This document shows, piece by piece, positions 25,497-33,262 of a DNA stretch of 64,000 nt. Positions within the stretch are counted from its first letter, which is position 1, and every line of letters begins with the position of its first letter. Below the pieces are notes generated by a model, which did no database searches, was not told the origin of the DNA, and saw nothing but the letters and a program-made list of their open reading frames with translations. Position numbers and translations under genes: made by a program. This stretch comes from Sulfurimicrobium sp031426915 (lineage in GTDB: Bacteria > Pseudomonadota > Gammaproteobacteria > Burkholderiales > Sulfuricellaceae): assembly GCA_031426915.1 (NCBI GenBank), contig JASJPB010000012.1:1-64000 (forward strand), in the 5' to 3' direction.

Positions 25497-25781
25497 ATGA
25501 CTTCGACAATGGAAAATTCATCGATTCTTCCGGTGACGAAGTGGCTATTAGCGACCCCAGGGGCGAAGATACCGGCAAAAGATTTTCTATCACTTCCAGA
25601 CCTGGACCAAACCTTGTTAAGGAAGCAAGAATTGCTGGACTTCGAGCAGGCGAAACAACGCTCAAAAGAGCGGCTCTCTCAAACACCTTCCTACGCGAAG
25701 AAGCTGGCGGCCCCGTATGGGGAAGCGTTTCTGAATTCCTACGTCGCTGGGCAGGCGGCGAGGTGGTCAAAGATTTTGTAG
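25497..25781 (+). CDS. Hypothetical protein (94 aa), possibly the 3' part of a frameshifted gene
   Basis: The C-terminal 60 residues (LDQTLLRKQELLDFEQAKQR, then YAKKLAAPYGEAFLNSYVAG) look like genuine helical protein. An AAGGA lies upstream of the ATG. In another frame, an ORF from 25436 begins with plausible protein (MLKASYRDTAEKFPRIKDIF, then DNGKFIDSSGDEVAIS) but becomes Ser/Arg/Gly-rich after about 25550. The two parts join if one base is skipped near the G-rich stretch 25551-25565. Whether this is one frameshifted gene, two genes or a sequencing error cannot be told from sequence. No family is recognised. Confidence 0.4.
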   Translation: MTSTMENSSILPVTKWLLATPGAKIPAKDFLSLPDLDQTLLRKQELLDFEQAKQRSKERLSQTPSYAKKLAAPYGEAFLNSYVAGQAARWSKIL

Positions 25782-25937
25782 GTATTGCGTACTCTCGTTC
25801 AGGGAATCATGACGAGGCAAGCAAGTACCAGTTCTCGCGCTCGTCAATACTAGGCGATTCAGGTCGCCAGTACATGCCAGAGCAGAATGCGGCGATGGAG
25901 CGCACCGGCTGCTTCAGCGGATAAATCGGCAGAAATC

Positions 25938-25956
25938 GTGGCACACTCTTGGCACA
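25938..25956 (+). repeat. Putative integrase arm-type site, element 1 right
   Basis: GTGGCAC at 25938 and TTGGCACA at 25949 match the left-end pair at 17534-17552 in sequence and spacing. The stretch 25782-26064 holds no convincing gene apart from this site. Confidence 0.55.
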
Positions 25957-26064
25957 CTGACTAATCAATAACAGGAACAACCAGCAACAAGATAGAACAT
26001 ATAACGCATTGATTGAATTACTCTTGTATGTTTCTGGTTGCGCTTATTTTCTCGTTTTGTTCGA

Positions 26065-26111
26065 TTGTGATTCCGGTTGTCGTGGGTTCGAGCCCCATCA
26101 GCCACCCCAAA
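26065..26111 (+). repeat. Attachment site copy 2 (junction of elements 1 and 2)
   Basis: This is an exact 47-bp copy of the tRNA-His 3' half. No 5' half of a tRNA precedes it, so it is not a functional tRNA gene. It is the right end of element 1 and the left end of element 2. Confidence 0.93.
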
Positions 26112-26117
26112 AAATCA

Positions 26118-26143
26118 ACGGCTTAGAGTAAAATCTAGGCCGT
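26118..26143. terminator. Hairpin at the left edge of element 2
   Basis: ACGGCTTAGA and TCTAGGCCGT form a 10-bp stem with one G-T pair, followed by TTTCCGTTT. It lies just after attachment copy 2 and just before the end of the integrase gene on the minus strand. It could therefore terminate transcripts from either side. Confidence 0.5.
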
Positions 26144-27196
26144 TTCCGTTTGTGCTGTGGGGTAATTTGTGGGGGCGGAAAACGGTTTCGCGTTCCCAGC
26201 AAATCGCGCCACATGCCCCGGCGCAAGGTGTGCGTAGCGCATCACCATCCTCAAATCTGACCATCCCCCCAGTTCTTTCAGCACTTCAATCGGCGTTCCT
26301 GACATGACGTGCCAGCTTGCCCAGGTGTGGCGCAGATCATGCCACCTGAATTCCTCAATTCCTGCCCGCGCCAGCGCTTTATACCAAGCATGGTTTGACG
26401 CTTTGCTGACCGGATGCCCATCATACGTGAACACGAAGCGGGGATGCTCGCCCCGACGCAGTAGAAGCACCGCCAGGGCCTCGTCATTCAGAGGGATGGC
26501 TAGTGGCTTCGCGTTTTTCGTCTGGTCGCCGTGAGCCCATGCAATGCGCCTGGCGGTGTCTACCTGATTCCACTCCAATTCCAGAACATTATTTTCCCGT
26601 AGGCCCGTTGCCAGAGAAAAGCAGGCCATCTCGGCAAGGTGGATCGGGAGTTCGGTGATCAGGCTGCAGGTTTCCTCTCGCGTCAGATATCGGATGCGCT
26701 TCTTAGGCTCACTGAGTTTCGGTATCTTGGGCGCTGTGGGTATCCATCCCCACACCACTGCCGAGTTCAGCACGGCGGACAATGCGGACATGTAGCGGTT
26801 GACGGTGGAGAGGCTGAGGGGGGATGGTTCTTTGCGCTTGTATTGCCCTCCACCGGATTTCTCGGCGCGTTTGGCTGCGATCAGTTCGCGGACTGTATCT
26901 GAGGTAATGCTGACTAGCGACCTTCCTGCCAGTCTGGCCGTGAGCCAACGCAAGCGGTCTTTATCGTCGGATAGGCTTTTCTTGTGTTCGTTTTCATCGA
27001 GCCAGCGGATTACCGCGTCTTCCCAGGCGTGTGCCGGCTGCTCGCCTAAACTGCCTTGCCGCCAAAGTTCGGCTTTTAGACGATCATGGAACTCCTGCGC
27101 GGCTGCTTTGGTTTCCGCGCCAGTCGTTCGTCTAATTCTTTGGCCGTGGTGGACGATTTCAACCCACCATATTGAACCGCGTTTGTAGAGTGACAT
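26135..27196 (-). CDS. int: Tyrosine-type site-specific integrase (element 2)
   Basis: This 353-residue recombinase is distinct from that of element 1. The N terminus (MSLYKRGSIWWVEIVHHGQR) is the small DUF4102-like/arm-binding strand region common in such integrases. The catalytic domain has Arg in ATGLRENNVLELEW, HxxR in RWHDLRHTWASW, a Trp in place of the second His (ELGGWSDLRM) and the nucleophile Tyr in VMRYAHLAP. The ATG at 27196 is chosen by family fit, although the frame is open for 15 more codons. Its start lies inside the helix-turn-helix gene. The gene points to attachment copy 2. Confidence 0.92.
   Translation of the reverse strand: MSLYKRGSIWWVEIVHHGQRIRRTTGAETKAAAQEFHDRLKAELWRQGSLGEQPAHAWEDAVIRWLDENEHKKSLSDDKDRLRWLTARLAGRSLVSITSDTVRELIAAKRAEKSGGGQYKRKEPSPLSLSTVNRYMSALSAVLNSAVVWGWIPTAPKIPKLSEPKKRIRYLTREETCSLITELPIHLAEMACFSLATGLRENNVLELEWNQVDTARRIAWAHGDQTKNAKPLAIPLNDEALAVLLLRRGEHPRFVFTYDGHPVSKASNHAWYKALARAGIEEFRWHDLRHTWASWHVMSGTPIEVLKELGGWSDLRMVMRYAHLAPGHVARFAGNAKPFSAPTNYPTAQTETA
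26156..26177 (+). repeat. Putative integrase arm-type site, element 2 left
   Basis: The 22-mer from TGTGGGG to GTGGGGGCG matches 33263-33284 near the other end of element 2 at 20 of 22 positions. It overlaps the 3' end of the integrase gene. Confidence 0.5.
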
Positions 27197-27381
27197 GGAT
27201 TCGCAGTATGTATATTGGTTGAATATTGTGCGCGTAGCCATTCTGCCAGGTCAACGTCGATGAACACCCAGCGCTTTCCCGGCTTCGCAGCTGGAAGCTT
27301 CCCAGCCTTCGCCATCCTGCTGACCGTGATCGGGTGCAGGTGGAGAAATTCGGCAGCCTGAGTGATGTCCAGGGTTTTCAT
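27076..27381 (-). CDS. Helix-turn-helix excisionase-like protein (element 2)
   Basis: This 101-residue protein has the excisionase-type helix-turn-helix pattern: TLDITQAAEFLHLHPITVSR, then MAKAGKLPAAKPGKRWVFI and DLAEWL. Such proteins bind near attachment sites or regulate integrase genes. Its 3' third overlaps the start of the integrase by 121 bp in another frame, so the two are tightly linked in expression. Confidence 0.75.
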   Translation of the reverse strand: MKTLDITQAAEFLHLHPITVSRMAKAGKLPAAKPGKRWVFIDVDLAEWLRAQYSTNIHTANPCHSTNAVQYGGLKSSTTAKELDERLARKPKQPRRSSMIV

Positions 27382-27409
27382 TCGCGAGACTTGGCGGGCC
27401 TAGTCGTTT

Positions 27410-27420
27410 TCGTGACGAGT
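27410..27420. promoter_or_regulatory. Operator-like repeat, copy 1
   Basis: TCGTGACGAGT lies about 30 bp upstream of the helix-turn-helix start. A near copy, TCGTGATGAGT, lies 79 bp away at 27489. Both are partly palindromic and could be operators for the helix-turn-helix/integrase pair. Confidence 0.4.
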
Positions 27421-27488
27421 CAGGAACATGGCCAGTCCTATCGCACCACATGCAGGCGCGCAAGACGATTTGCTTTCCTATTATTTAC

Positions 27489-27499
27489 TCGTGATGAGT
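27489..27499. promoter_or_regulatory. Operator-like repeat, copy 2
   Basis: TCGTGATGAGT here forms the centre of the inverted repeat TACTC-GTGAT-GAGTA (27486-27500). Together with the copy at 27410 it lies in the 223-bp non-coding space upstream of the helix-turn-helix gene. Confidence 0.4.
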
Positions 27500-27604
27500 A
27501 ATGCGAGGTAGGCTGATTGCCTGGTGACAACGTTCTGATATGCCGGTACAGGCGAATAAATACCATGGAAGTTGACTCGCCCGGCTTGATGTTGATGGTC
27601 GGTT

Positions 27605-28297
27605 TCATGCTGTGGCCTCCTTTGCTGTTTGATGTTCTTCGGGTGTTGGGAATGGGTAAACCTTTGCGGTGTTGATCCTGGTCATGAGTGCGCCGATCCG
27701 CTCTTGCATGGTGGTGAGTTCATCCACCACGCCATGGCTGACGTACATTTCCCGTAGCCTGGTGTTTTCTGCCTGCATGTCAGCCAAATCCGATTTCATG
27801 CGCTGATTTTCGGATTCCAGCCGGGACAGCTTGTGTTGCACTAGCTGAATCGTGTTGATGTCCTCCGGTGTTGCTGTGATGCCGTAATCCGGGGAGACCA
27901 GCGCTCCATTTTTCTGCTCGATAAACCAGCCGTCCCAGCGGTGGTGCGAGAGCTTGAAAAATGGTGTGTTGGAAATGACACGCAGCAGTTCAAAAGCGGC
28001 GAATGGCACGGGCACGGTATCTGCCTCCCAGCGTCGCACGGTGGAAGGATTGACGCGCAAATATGCCGCGCATTGCTCGACAGTCAGGCCCATGCCGTGC
28101 CGCATCCAGTGAAAGTTCTTTCCGGCAATGGTGATGGCTTGCGACTGCACGATCCATTGCGGGTGATATCCTGGAAAGGCGCGGTTAATCGCTTCATCCT
28201 TTGGCTCGATTGCCTGCATGAAGTAGGCCCAGCGGGATTTCTCGCTTGGTGCCGGTGCAATGTTCTTGCGCTTTTTCTGGCTTGTGCTATTTTTCAT
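27605..28297 (-). CDS. Phage regulatory protein, DUF3653-like, with coiled coil
   Basis: Residues about 60-120 (HWMRHGMGLTVEQCAAYLRV, then STVRRWEADTVPVPFAAFELLR) match the pattern of the DUF3653 helix-turn-helix proteins found beside replication genes of Xanthomonas-type filamentous phages. A coiled coil follows (LVQHKLSRLESENQRMKSDL onward). The ATG overlaps the stop of the replication gene by 4 bp. A role in regulating replication or copy number is likely but not shown. Confidence 0.75.
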   Translation of the reverse strand: MKNSTSQKKRKNIAPAPSEKSRWAYFMQAIEPKDEAINRAFPGYHPQWIVQSQAITIAGKNFHWMRHGMGLTVEQCAAYLRVNPSTVRRWEADTVPVPFAAFELLRVISNTPFFKLSHHRWDGWFIEQKNGALVSPDYGITATPEDINTIQLVQHKLSRLESENQRMKSDLADMQAENTRLREMYVSHGVVDELTTMQERIGALMTRINTAKVYPFPTPEEHQTAKEATA

Positions 28298-30150
28298 CCC
28301 AAGCCGCCCCCTACGCGGTCAGCTTCCCGGCGTGTCTTGGCGGCCATGCCGGGCGGCGAAACCCCATTCCCCCCGATTTTCTCGAAACTTCCGACAGCTA
28401 AACCGGCTGTTTGAGTGCAAATTACGGTTCCATCCGGGCACTTCCAGAATCCCATTCCGCCCATGTCATAACGCAAGTCATTTCCAGCGTCATAAGTTAG
28501 TGACTCCTCACGTTCATGGCCTGAATTGGCGCTGTCCGTAGAGTTATTTACACGAGTCCAAGGTGAATCAACCCCGCTCCGTGGAATGGCCTTTTTCCAC
28601 TCCAAACGCTCTTGTTTCGCGCTTTCCTTCTCCTGGATTGCCCACTCGTGGTTACGTGTGATCATTGCCGCGTCACCGGCTTTGGTTTCGATGCCGCGCA
28701 CTCGCTTGACCGTTTCGCCTGGATAGCTTGCGCTGTCTCGGTTTTCCCAAAGCGGTTTAAGCTGTGTTGCGCCTTCCCGTTGCGTTTTCATGAAGGCGCA
28801 CCAGTCACCCAAGTCAGCGGCGCGCCACAGGGGGCCGAAAATCGCCCCCATCGCTTCCGGTAGTGCATCAAGGCGGCGCAGTTCGCGCCATGGGGTGATT
28901 GATGGCGTTCCGAAGAACTGAAACTGGCGGATGCCCCAAAGACTGGCCCACGCTTCGACGCGCTTGGCGCTTTCTGTGGCGGCGCATTTGCCCTCGTAGT
29001 CCGTGCCAACGTGCTCACCGTCAACATTCTTGGCGATGTACTTGGCAACGTACCCAGCTGCAGTGCCTTTGGCCGGGTCTATGCGTGTTACTGTGAAGCG
29101 GCGATCCTGTGCGCCTGGTTCGTCCGGGCTTTCCGCCAGGGCATAGGCGCGCAATGTTGTAATCAGCGCTTCGGTATGGTCTGGATTGACGAAAACCAGC
29201 ATGTGCCAGTGCGGGGTACTGTCATGGTGTGGTTCCACCACGCGCAGGCCGAAATATTCAATGCCGTCACGTTTCAGCTTGGATTGCGCACGTGCCCAAA
29301 CCTTGTTAAGCAAGTAGCTTTGTGCCCTGTCCGGGCGGGTGCCGTCATAGTTGGCGTTTTGCTCGCAGCTTTCATAATGGCGGGCATGGAAGCGGCTTGG
29401 AGTGGTGATGGTGAGGAACAGCCCAACGTATCCAATCAGCTTTGAACATTCCTCTGTGCCGCACACTCGGGTCATGAGTTCGGCGCGGCGAATGGCCGGA
29501 TTGCTGACGTTCTTGGCGGAAAGCTCGGCCAGGGTGAAGGTGTCGCCGACTTCGTTGATGGCTTCCATGTTTTCCATCAGCCGGGCATTTTTTCGCCTTT
29601 GGGCCTGGCGCCGCTTTATTGCTTCTTCCGACACATATAGCCCGGCCCTGTGGTGTACGAGTCCGGCACGGATTGCGGCATGTTCAGTTTTGCGGAAGTG
29701 CTTGCGCAAACGTGAGCGCCACCATTTTTCAGCGGTCATACGCGCCACGATTTGGGGCAACTCTTTGCAGTCAGGCAGGGTGATTCCAAAGCGCTCGGCA
29801 ATACGGCTCAACATGGCGCGCAAGGTGTTTTCGCTTGCGCCATGAGGCAAGCTTGCCCGGACTTCCTGGGTGGCTTTCTTCGCCAGTTGCACGACTTCAT
29901 CATCATCGGCGGCGTGATTCGGCCCGTGATCGGGAAACAATTCTTTCATCAGCAGCATGTGAAGATTGGCCCGGCGCTGGTCCTGGGTGCGATACTGATT
30001 TTCGTATTCTCGAATCAGCTTGTGATGAAAGCCGCTTGGAACGTGCTTGAGAATGCCGGATACAAATTCCAGGTCATATGGATCGTTAGACACGGCACAC
30101 AGCCGGGTGTTGATGTCCGGGGAAAGATGCCCAGCGGCGAGTGCTTCCAT
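28294..30150 (-). CDS. HUH replication initiator (phage replication gene A type)
   Basis: This 618-residue protein is the probable rolling-circle initiator of element 2. The HUH metal motif is PHWHMLVF, preceded by the conserved RVVEPHHDSTP. The catalytic Tyr region is AAGYVAKYIAKNVDG with two Tyr residues three positions apart, as in gpA of P2-like phages. The region LFLTITTPSRFHA is the usual motif I. The C-terminal 150 residues are poorly conserved. The start at 30150 follows the small gene at 30157 closely. No structural phage gene accompanies it. Confidence 0.9.
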   Translation of the reverse strand: MEALAAGHLSPDINTRLCAVSNDPYDLEFVSGILKHVPSGFHHKLIREYENQYRTQDQRRANLHMLLMKELFPDHGPNHAADDDEVVQLAKKATQEVRASLPHGASENTLRAMLSRIAERFGITLPDCKELPQIVARMTAEKWWRSRLRKHFRKTEHAAIRAGLVHHRAGLYVSEEAIKRRQAQRRKNARLMENMEAINEVGDTFTLAELSAKNVSNPAIRRAELMTRVCGTEECSKLIGYVGLFLTITTPSRFHARHYESCEQNANYDGTRPDRAQSYLLNKVWARAQSKLKRDGIEYFGLRVVEPHHDSTPHWHMLVFVNPDHTEALITTLRAYALAESPDEPGAQDRRFTVTRIDPAKGTAAGYVAKYIAKNVDGEHVGTDYEGKCAATESAKRVEAWASLWGIRQFQFFGTPSITPWRELRRLDALPEAMGAIFGPLWRAADLGDWCAFMKTQREGATQLKPLWENRDSASYPGETVKRVRGIETKAGDAAMITRNHEWAIQEKESAKQERLEWKKAIPRSGVDSPWTRVNNSTDSANSGHEREESLTYDAGNDLRYDMGGMGFWKCPDGTVICTQTAGLAVGSFEKIGGNGVSPPGMAAKTRREADRVGGGLG

Positions 30151-30156
30151 GCTGGC

Positions 30157-30411
30157 TCAGTGCTTGGTGTGATTCTGGTTGTAGGGGCGCACGGCAGCGC
30201 GTAGCCCTGTCGCTTGGCGGAAGGCGGTAGCATGCCGACATGCCATTTCTTCGTCGTAGCTGCGTGCAAGGCTGGGGTGATCCACTACGCGGTAATGGCC
30301 TGGCCGGAACTCGGCGAGGTAGCCGCAAGCTTCGGGTATCCAAAGGACACAGGTTTGTTTTGCGATACGATGGCTGCGGGGTGTGGCGTTGTTGATTTGT
30401 GTGGCAAACAT
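30157..30411 (-). CDS. Small phage-type hypothetical protein (84 aa)
   Basis: A good ribosome binding site (TAGGAG) precedes the ATG, and the stop lies 6 bp before the replication gene. The product is soluble with a basic N terminus and a compact middle (CGYLAEFRPGHYRVVDHPSL). No family is recognised. Position and spacing suggest co-expression with the replication initiator. Confidence 0.65.
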   Translation of the reverse strand: MFATQINNATPRSHRIAKQTCVLWIPEACGYLAEFRPGHYRVVDHPSLARSYDEEMACRHATAFRQATGLRAAVRPYNQNHTKH

Positions 30412-30600
30412 GGCGGCTTGCTCCTACGGTAAGGTTTAATCAGTCGGTTGTTTTTTGTCGGTGCGTAGCGTGGTTCCCTCGCCCCCCATGCCATGGCAAT
30501 GCCCGGCACGGGTGCCCCACTCGGCGCGGTGCCGCGCCCCGCTAAAACACATGCGGCGCAGCATTTGGGCTTGGGAATGGTCTACAGGGAATGGCATGGG

Positions 30601-30744
30601 CTATTTCTTTGGCTGCGTGGCGGGTTGCTTTGCCTGGTGCGCGGTAAACAGTGCCAAGCCAATCAGGACGGCAAGAACAAAGCCTCCTGATTGGATGGCG
30701 CGCCCGGCCAAGGGGATCATGTCTACTGGAAGGCGGACGTTCAT
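30601..30744 (-). CDS. Small single-span membrane protein (47 aa)
   Basis: The gene has an excellent ribosome binding site (AGGAGGA), and its ATG overlaps the stop of the upstream gene by 4 bp. The product has a short N-terminal part (MNVRLPVDMIPLAGRAIQ), one hydrophobic segment (GGFVLAVLIGLALFTA) and a Lys/Pro tail. Size and topology recall minor coat or secretion-related proteins of filamentous phages, but the sequence alone does not show that. The 190 bp between it and the next gene hold no other gene. Confidence 0.65.
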   Translation of the reverse strand: MNVRLPVDMIPLAGRAIQSGGFVLAVLIGLALFTAHQAKQPATQPKK

Positions 30745-31418
30745 TCTGTTTCCTCCTCAGGCTGTTCATCCGTTTCGATGGCTTTCTCAGTCCATTCCGG
30801 CTCAATCAGCCCGGCGTCTATCAGGTGTTGCTCGAAGGTGCTGAAAATCAGGTCTCGCACGGTTTCAGGATTTTCCGTGGTGGGTTTGACGTTGAAGGCG
30901 CGCCAGCCGCGCAACATCCGGAACACCAGATAATTGCCAGCCATCAGGGCGAAAACTTCTTGAAGCGCGGCCTTGGTCTCTTCGGTAAATTCGCCATCGC
31001 TGAAAATTCCCTCCTCGCGCTCGATCTTGGTTTTGAGCAGCGCCAGCAGGCGGGCGTCTGCCTCTTCCATGATGTCCATGGCGTTACCGATTACTTCATC
31101 CGGAATGGTGTTGCTGATTGGGAAGAAGTGCTCGACCTTGAGCGCGGCATCAAGGCGCGGGTTCGGGCTGGTGATTGCGCTTTTGCTCGCTGGCGCTGGT
31201 TCTTCTTCGTCGGTGAATTCGACGCCATTGGCTTCGAAGAAGTCGCGCAGCTTGGCGGATTGTTCGGGTTTCAGGCCGTCACCGTAGTTGCGGAAATGGC
31301 TGACGATGTGCCTGGGGATGCCGGTTTCGCGTGATACTTCGGACACGCTCAGGCGCAATTCGACTAGCGCCGCTTCGAAATCCTCTTTGGTGAGGATGGA
31401 TTGTTTTTTGATGGCCAT
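30741..31418 (-). CDS. Phage-type DNA-binding protein of element 2 (225 aa)
   Basis: The N terminus (ILTKEDFEAALVELRLSVSE, then VSRETGIPRHIVSHFRNYGD) has a helix-turn-helix pattern. The remainder is acidic and helical. The ATG at 31418 has a TGGAGAA site; the frame is open ten codons upstream. It is the first gene of the run ending with the DUF3653 gene, and the inverted repeat at 31513 lies in its upstream region. A role as early regulator is inferred. Confidence 0.7.
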   Translation of the reverse strand: MAIKKQSILTKEDFEAALVELRLSVSEVSRETGIPRHIVSHFRNYGDGLKPEQSAKLRDFFEANGVEFTDEEEPAPASKSAITSPNPRLDAALKVEHFFPISNTIPDEVIGNAMDIMEEADARLLALLKTKIEREEGIFSDGEFTEETKAALQEVFALMAGNYLVFRMLRGWRAFNVKPTTENPETVRDLIFSTFEQHLIDAGLIEPEWTEKAIETDEQPEEETE

Positions 31419-31512
31419 GCCATTCTCCAGTGCAATAAAGCAAGACAACGCGTCTTGATAGATTGCACTGGAGCGCGGCCAAAATCATAATGCAACAAAT
31501 AAATACCAATTA

Positions 31513-31526
31513 AACGCAAATGCGTT
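31513..31526. promoter_or_regulatory. Operator-like palindrome upstream of the element 2 early operon
   Basis: AACGCA and TGCGTT form a perfect inverted repeat around AA. On the minus strand TATGAT lies about 20 bp downstream as a possible -10 box. The site is between the repressor gene and the operon it would control. Confidence 0.45.
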
Positions 31527-31549
31527 GAATTATTGCATTCTGTTGGTGC

Positions 31550-32269
31550 TTACTTTAATTTTCGAGGTGGCGGGGGTTCATCAACGAATGGGTCAAATTC
31601 ATCGTCGTGTATTACGGGCCGAAGATTCCCATAGTTGGAGTAGGTGCCATCGCACATGTTCTGAATGAAGCAATCAATAATTTCGGATAAAGGCAGGTTC
31701 TTCGCTTCCTGGCCTACGACACTGGTAATACTGCGCATAAGGTCGGAGGAATACGAGTTTGCTGCCATCATCAGCGATGATAGGCGAATATCTCCCGTTT
31801 TTTTTGTCAGGATCGAGAACACAAGTTGAGCCAAGGAGTCGCGTTCTGTCGCGTCGAGCGCAAGCATAGCAAAAGCCAATCTTGCAGAAATTTCAATATC
31901 TGAGCCACGTAAGAAATCAGTGCTTGGTTGAATTGCTCGCGCTGGCGATTCCGATCCATACAGAAGCCAGTTAGGGCTAACCTTAAGCGTATCGCAAAGG
32001 AGTCTGATTTCCCTTGCGCCAGGTTTATTTGTACCTGTCTCGTAGAGTGACAAAACTGCCCGAGATATGCCCATCCCTTCAGGGTCAGTGAGTTTTGTTC
32101 TGGTGTGAAGCGCGAGTTGTGACCACCCAAGCCCATTTCTGGCATCAGCAATTCGTTTACCTATCTCAACAGCCAATCGATCAACCACGGGCTTGTCATT
32201 GCCTGAAGGCGAGGAGCCTTGGAGGGCTTTCGCTTTTGCTGTGGCGGTCGTTATTTTTTTTTCTGGCAT
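31550..32269 (-). CDS. XRE-family repressor of element 2
   Basis: This 239-residue protein has a helix-turn-helix domain at about 33-100 (IGKRIADARNGLGWSQLALH, then RAVLSLYETGTNKPGAREIR and LCDTLKVSPNWLLYG). A helical C-terminal half has no peptidase Ser/Lys motif, so it is not a LexA/cI-type self-cleaving repressor. It lies upstream of the putative early operon on the same strand and probably controls it. Confidence 0.85.
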   Translation of the reverse strand: MPEKKITTATAKAKALQGSSPSGNDKPVVDRLAVEIGKRIADARNGLGWSQLALHTRTKLTDPEGMGISRAVLSLYETGTNKPGAREIRLLCDTLKVSPNWLLYGSESPARAIQPSTDFLRGSDIEISARLAFAMLALDATERDSLAQLVFSILTKKTGDIRLSSLMMAANSYSSDLMRSITSVVGQEAKNLPLSEIIDCFIQNMCDGTYSNYGNLRPVIHDDEFDPFVDEPPPPRKLK

Positions 32270-32340
32270 GGGTGTTTTTCACTGTGTTGCAGGGTGTTTT
32301 CTGGTTGATTCCATTCTGTCGGAATCCCTGTCGTTACAAG

Positions 32341-32372
32341 GTTTCAGCTTGAAAACAGGGGGCGGCTGAAAC
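32341..32372. promoter_or_regulatory. Inverted repeat upstream of the repressor gene
   Basis: GTTTCAGC and GCTGAAAC form a perfect 8-bp inverted repeat with a 16-base centre, 72 bp before the repressor start. It may be an operator or, as RNA, a hairpin ending the vapBC transcript. Confidence 0.35.
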
Positions 32373-32408
32373 ACCCCCAGCTTTCTTGCTTCCAGCCAGT
32401 TTCCGTGA

Positions 32409-32801
32409 TTATAAAACCTTCACCTCTGGCATAGCACCGATGCTACCGGCCAACTTGCCGAACGACTTGTCGAAGGTGCAAAAACCATCATCATCGGCAC
32501 TCATGGCAAGGTGCAGTGCATCGCCGAAATCCATCCCTTCTTCGTGCCAGCGGACAGCATAGCAAAGCGCCTCGAATTCCTTGGGTTTGAAGTTGGGCAA
32601 GCCCAGCAACAGGCGCAAGCCCTTGGTGATTTCCTCCCGAGAGCATCCATTCACCTTGAGCACCCAAACCAGTTCCAGGATTACGGTAGGGGAGGCGGTA
32701 AAGTCTCTGTCCTGGGCGAGTAGGGCGGTGGCAACCCTCGATTGTTCCGGATCGTCATTGAGCAGATACCGCGCCAAAATGTTGGTATCGAGTGCGATCA
32801 C
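32409..32801 (-). CDS. vapC: VapC-type PIN-domain toxin
   Basis: VapC toxins are ribonucleases that cleave tRNA or rRNA. The 130-residue PIN domain has the acidic residues in IALDTNILARYLL (Asp5), the central Glu in ASPTVILELVWVL and MDFGDALHLA (Asp), and ends with CTFDKSFGKL. Its ATG overlaps the antitoxin stop by 4 bp. The pair lies near the right end of element 2 and may stabilise it. Confidence 0.92.
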   Translation of the reverse strand: MIALDTNILARYLLNDDPEQSRVATALLAQDRDFTASPTVILELVWVLKVNGCSREEITKGLRLLLGLPNFKPKEFEALCYAVRWHEEGMDFGDALHLAMSADDDGFCTFDKSFGKLAGSIGAMPEVKVL

Positions 32802-33067
32802 TGTTTAGTTGCCTCGTCGGCTTCCTGGAGCATTTGAGCGATCCCAAGATCAGTTTCTTCTTCGGTCAACCGCTTCCGGCCCGGTTTTGCCAGCGCGCCA
32901 GCGACATCCTCCACCTTGGTGCGCGGGAAAACGGGAACAGGCATCAGCCGGATTTCATCCCCCAGGAATGAAACGATAAACTCGGTTCCTGCAGCCAGGT
33001 GCCGAGATTCCCTTATTCCCTTGGGAATAACAATTTGACCCTTGCTGGATAATTTTACAGTTTCCAT
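32798..33067 (-). CDS. vapB: AbrB/SpoVT-type antitoxin (VapB)
   Basis: The N terminus METVKLSSKGQIVIPKGIRE is the swapped-hairpin AbrB DNA-binding domain of VapB/MazE-type antitoxins; the C-terminal part is the toxin-binding tail. The ATG at 33067 fits the family and has a G-rich site (GGGGG) upstream. The frame is open 14 more codons. It presumably represses its own promoter together with VapC. Confidence 0.9.
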   Translation of the reverse strand: METVKLSSKGQIVIPKGIRESRHLAAGTEFIVSFLGDEIRLMPVPVFPRTKVEDVAGALAKPGRKRLTEEETDLGIAQMLQEADEATKQ

Positions 33068-33262
33068 GATGGCCCCCACAAGTCGGTAAGTCGAAAGGTA
33101 AGACCGCATTATACTAGCATGGTTCTGGTGCGAGGCAAGGGGATGGAAGCAGAGGGTAAAATGTCAAAGTTGCCATGATCGGCTTTTGACTGGTGGGGTG
33201 GGTACGCTGCCGAATCATTGGGAATGATTTCGGCGATTGTCCATGTATCGCAGTAGTTTTAG

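Larger units (their letters stand above)
17489..26111. mobile_element. Integrative element 1 (phage-satellite-like island, about 8.6 kb)
   Basis: The element lies between attachment copies 1 and 2. It encodes a tyrosine integrase at the left end, an AlpA-like regulator, a primase-helicase, a VRR-NUC nuclease, a DUF5681 protein, a chain of small overlapping genes and a secreted repeat protein. There are no capsid, tail, portal, large terminase or conjugation genes. The content fits a phage satellite or an integrative element that depends on a helper. Confidence 0.85.

Noticed and set aside
26065..26111. Second and third tRNA-His genes
   Set aside because: The copies here and at 33390 contain only the anticodon-to-3'-end half. 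The sequence before them does not form the D-arm or 5' acceptor strand, so they are attachment sites.
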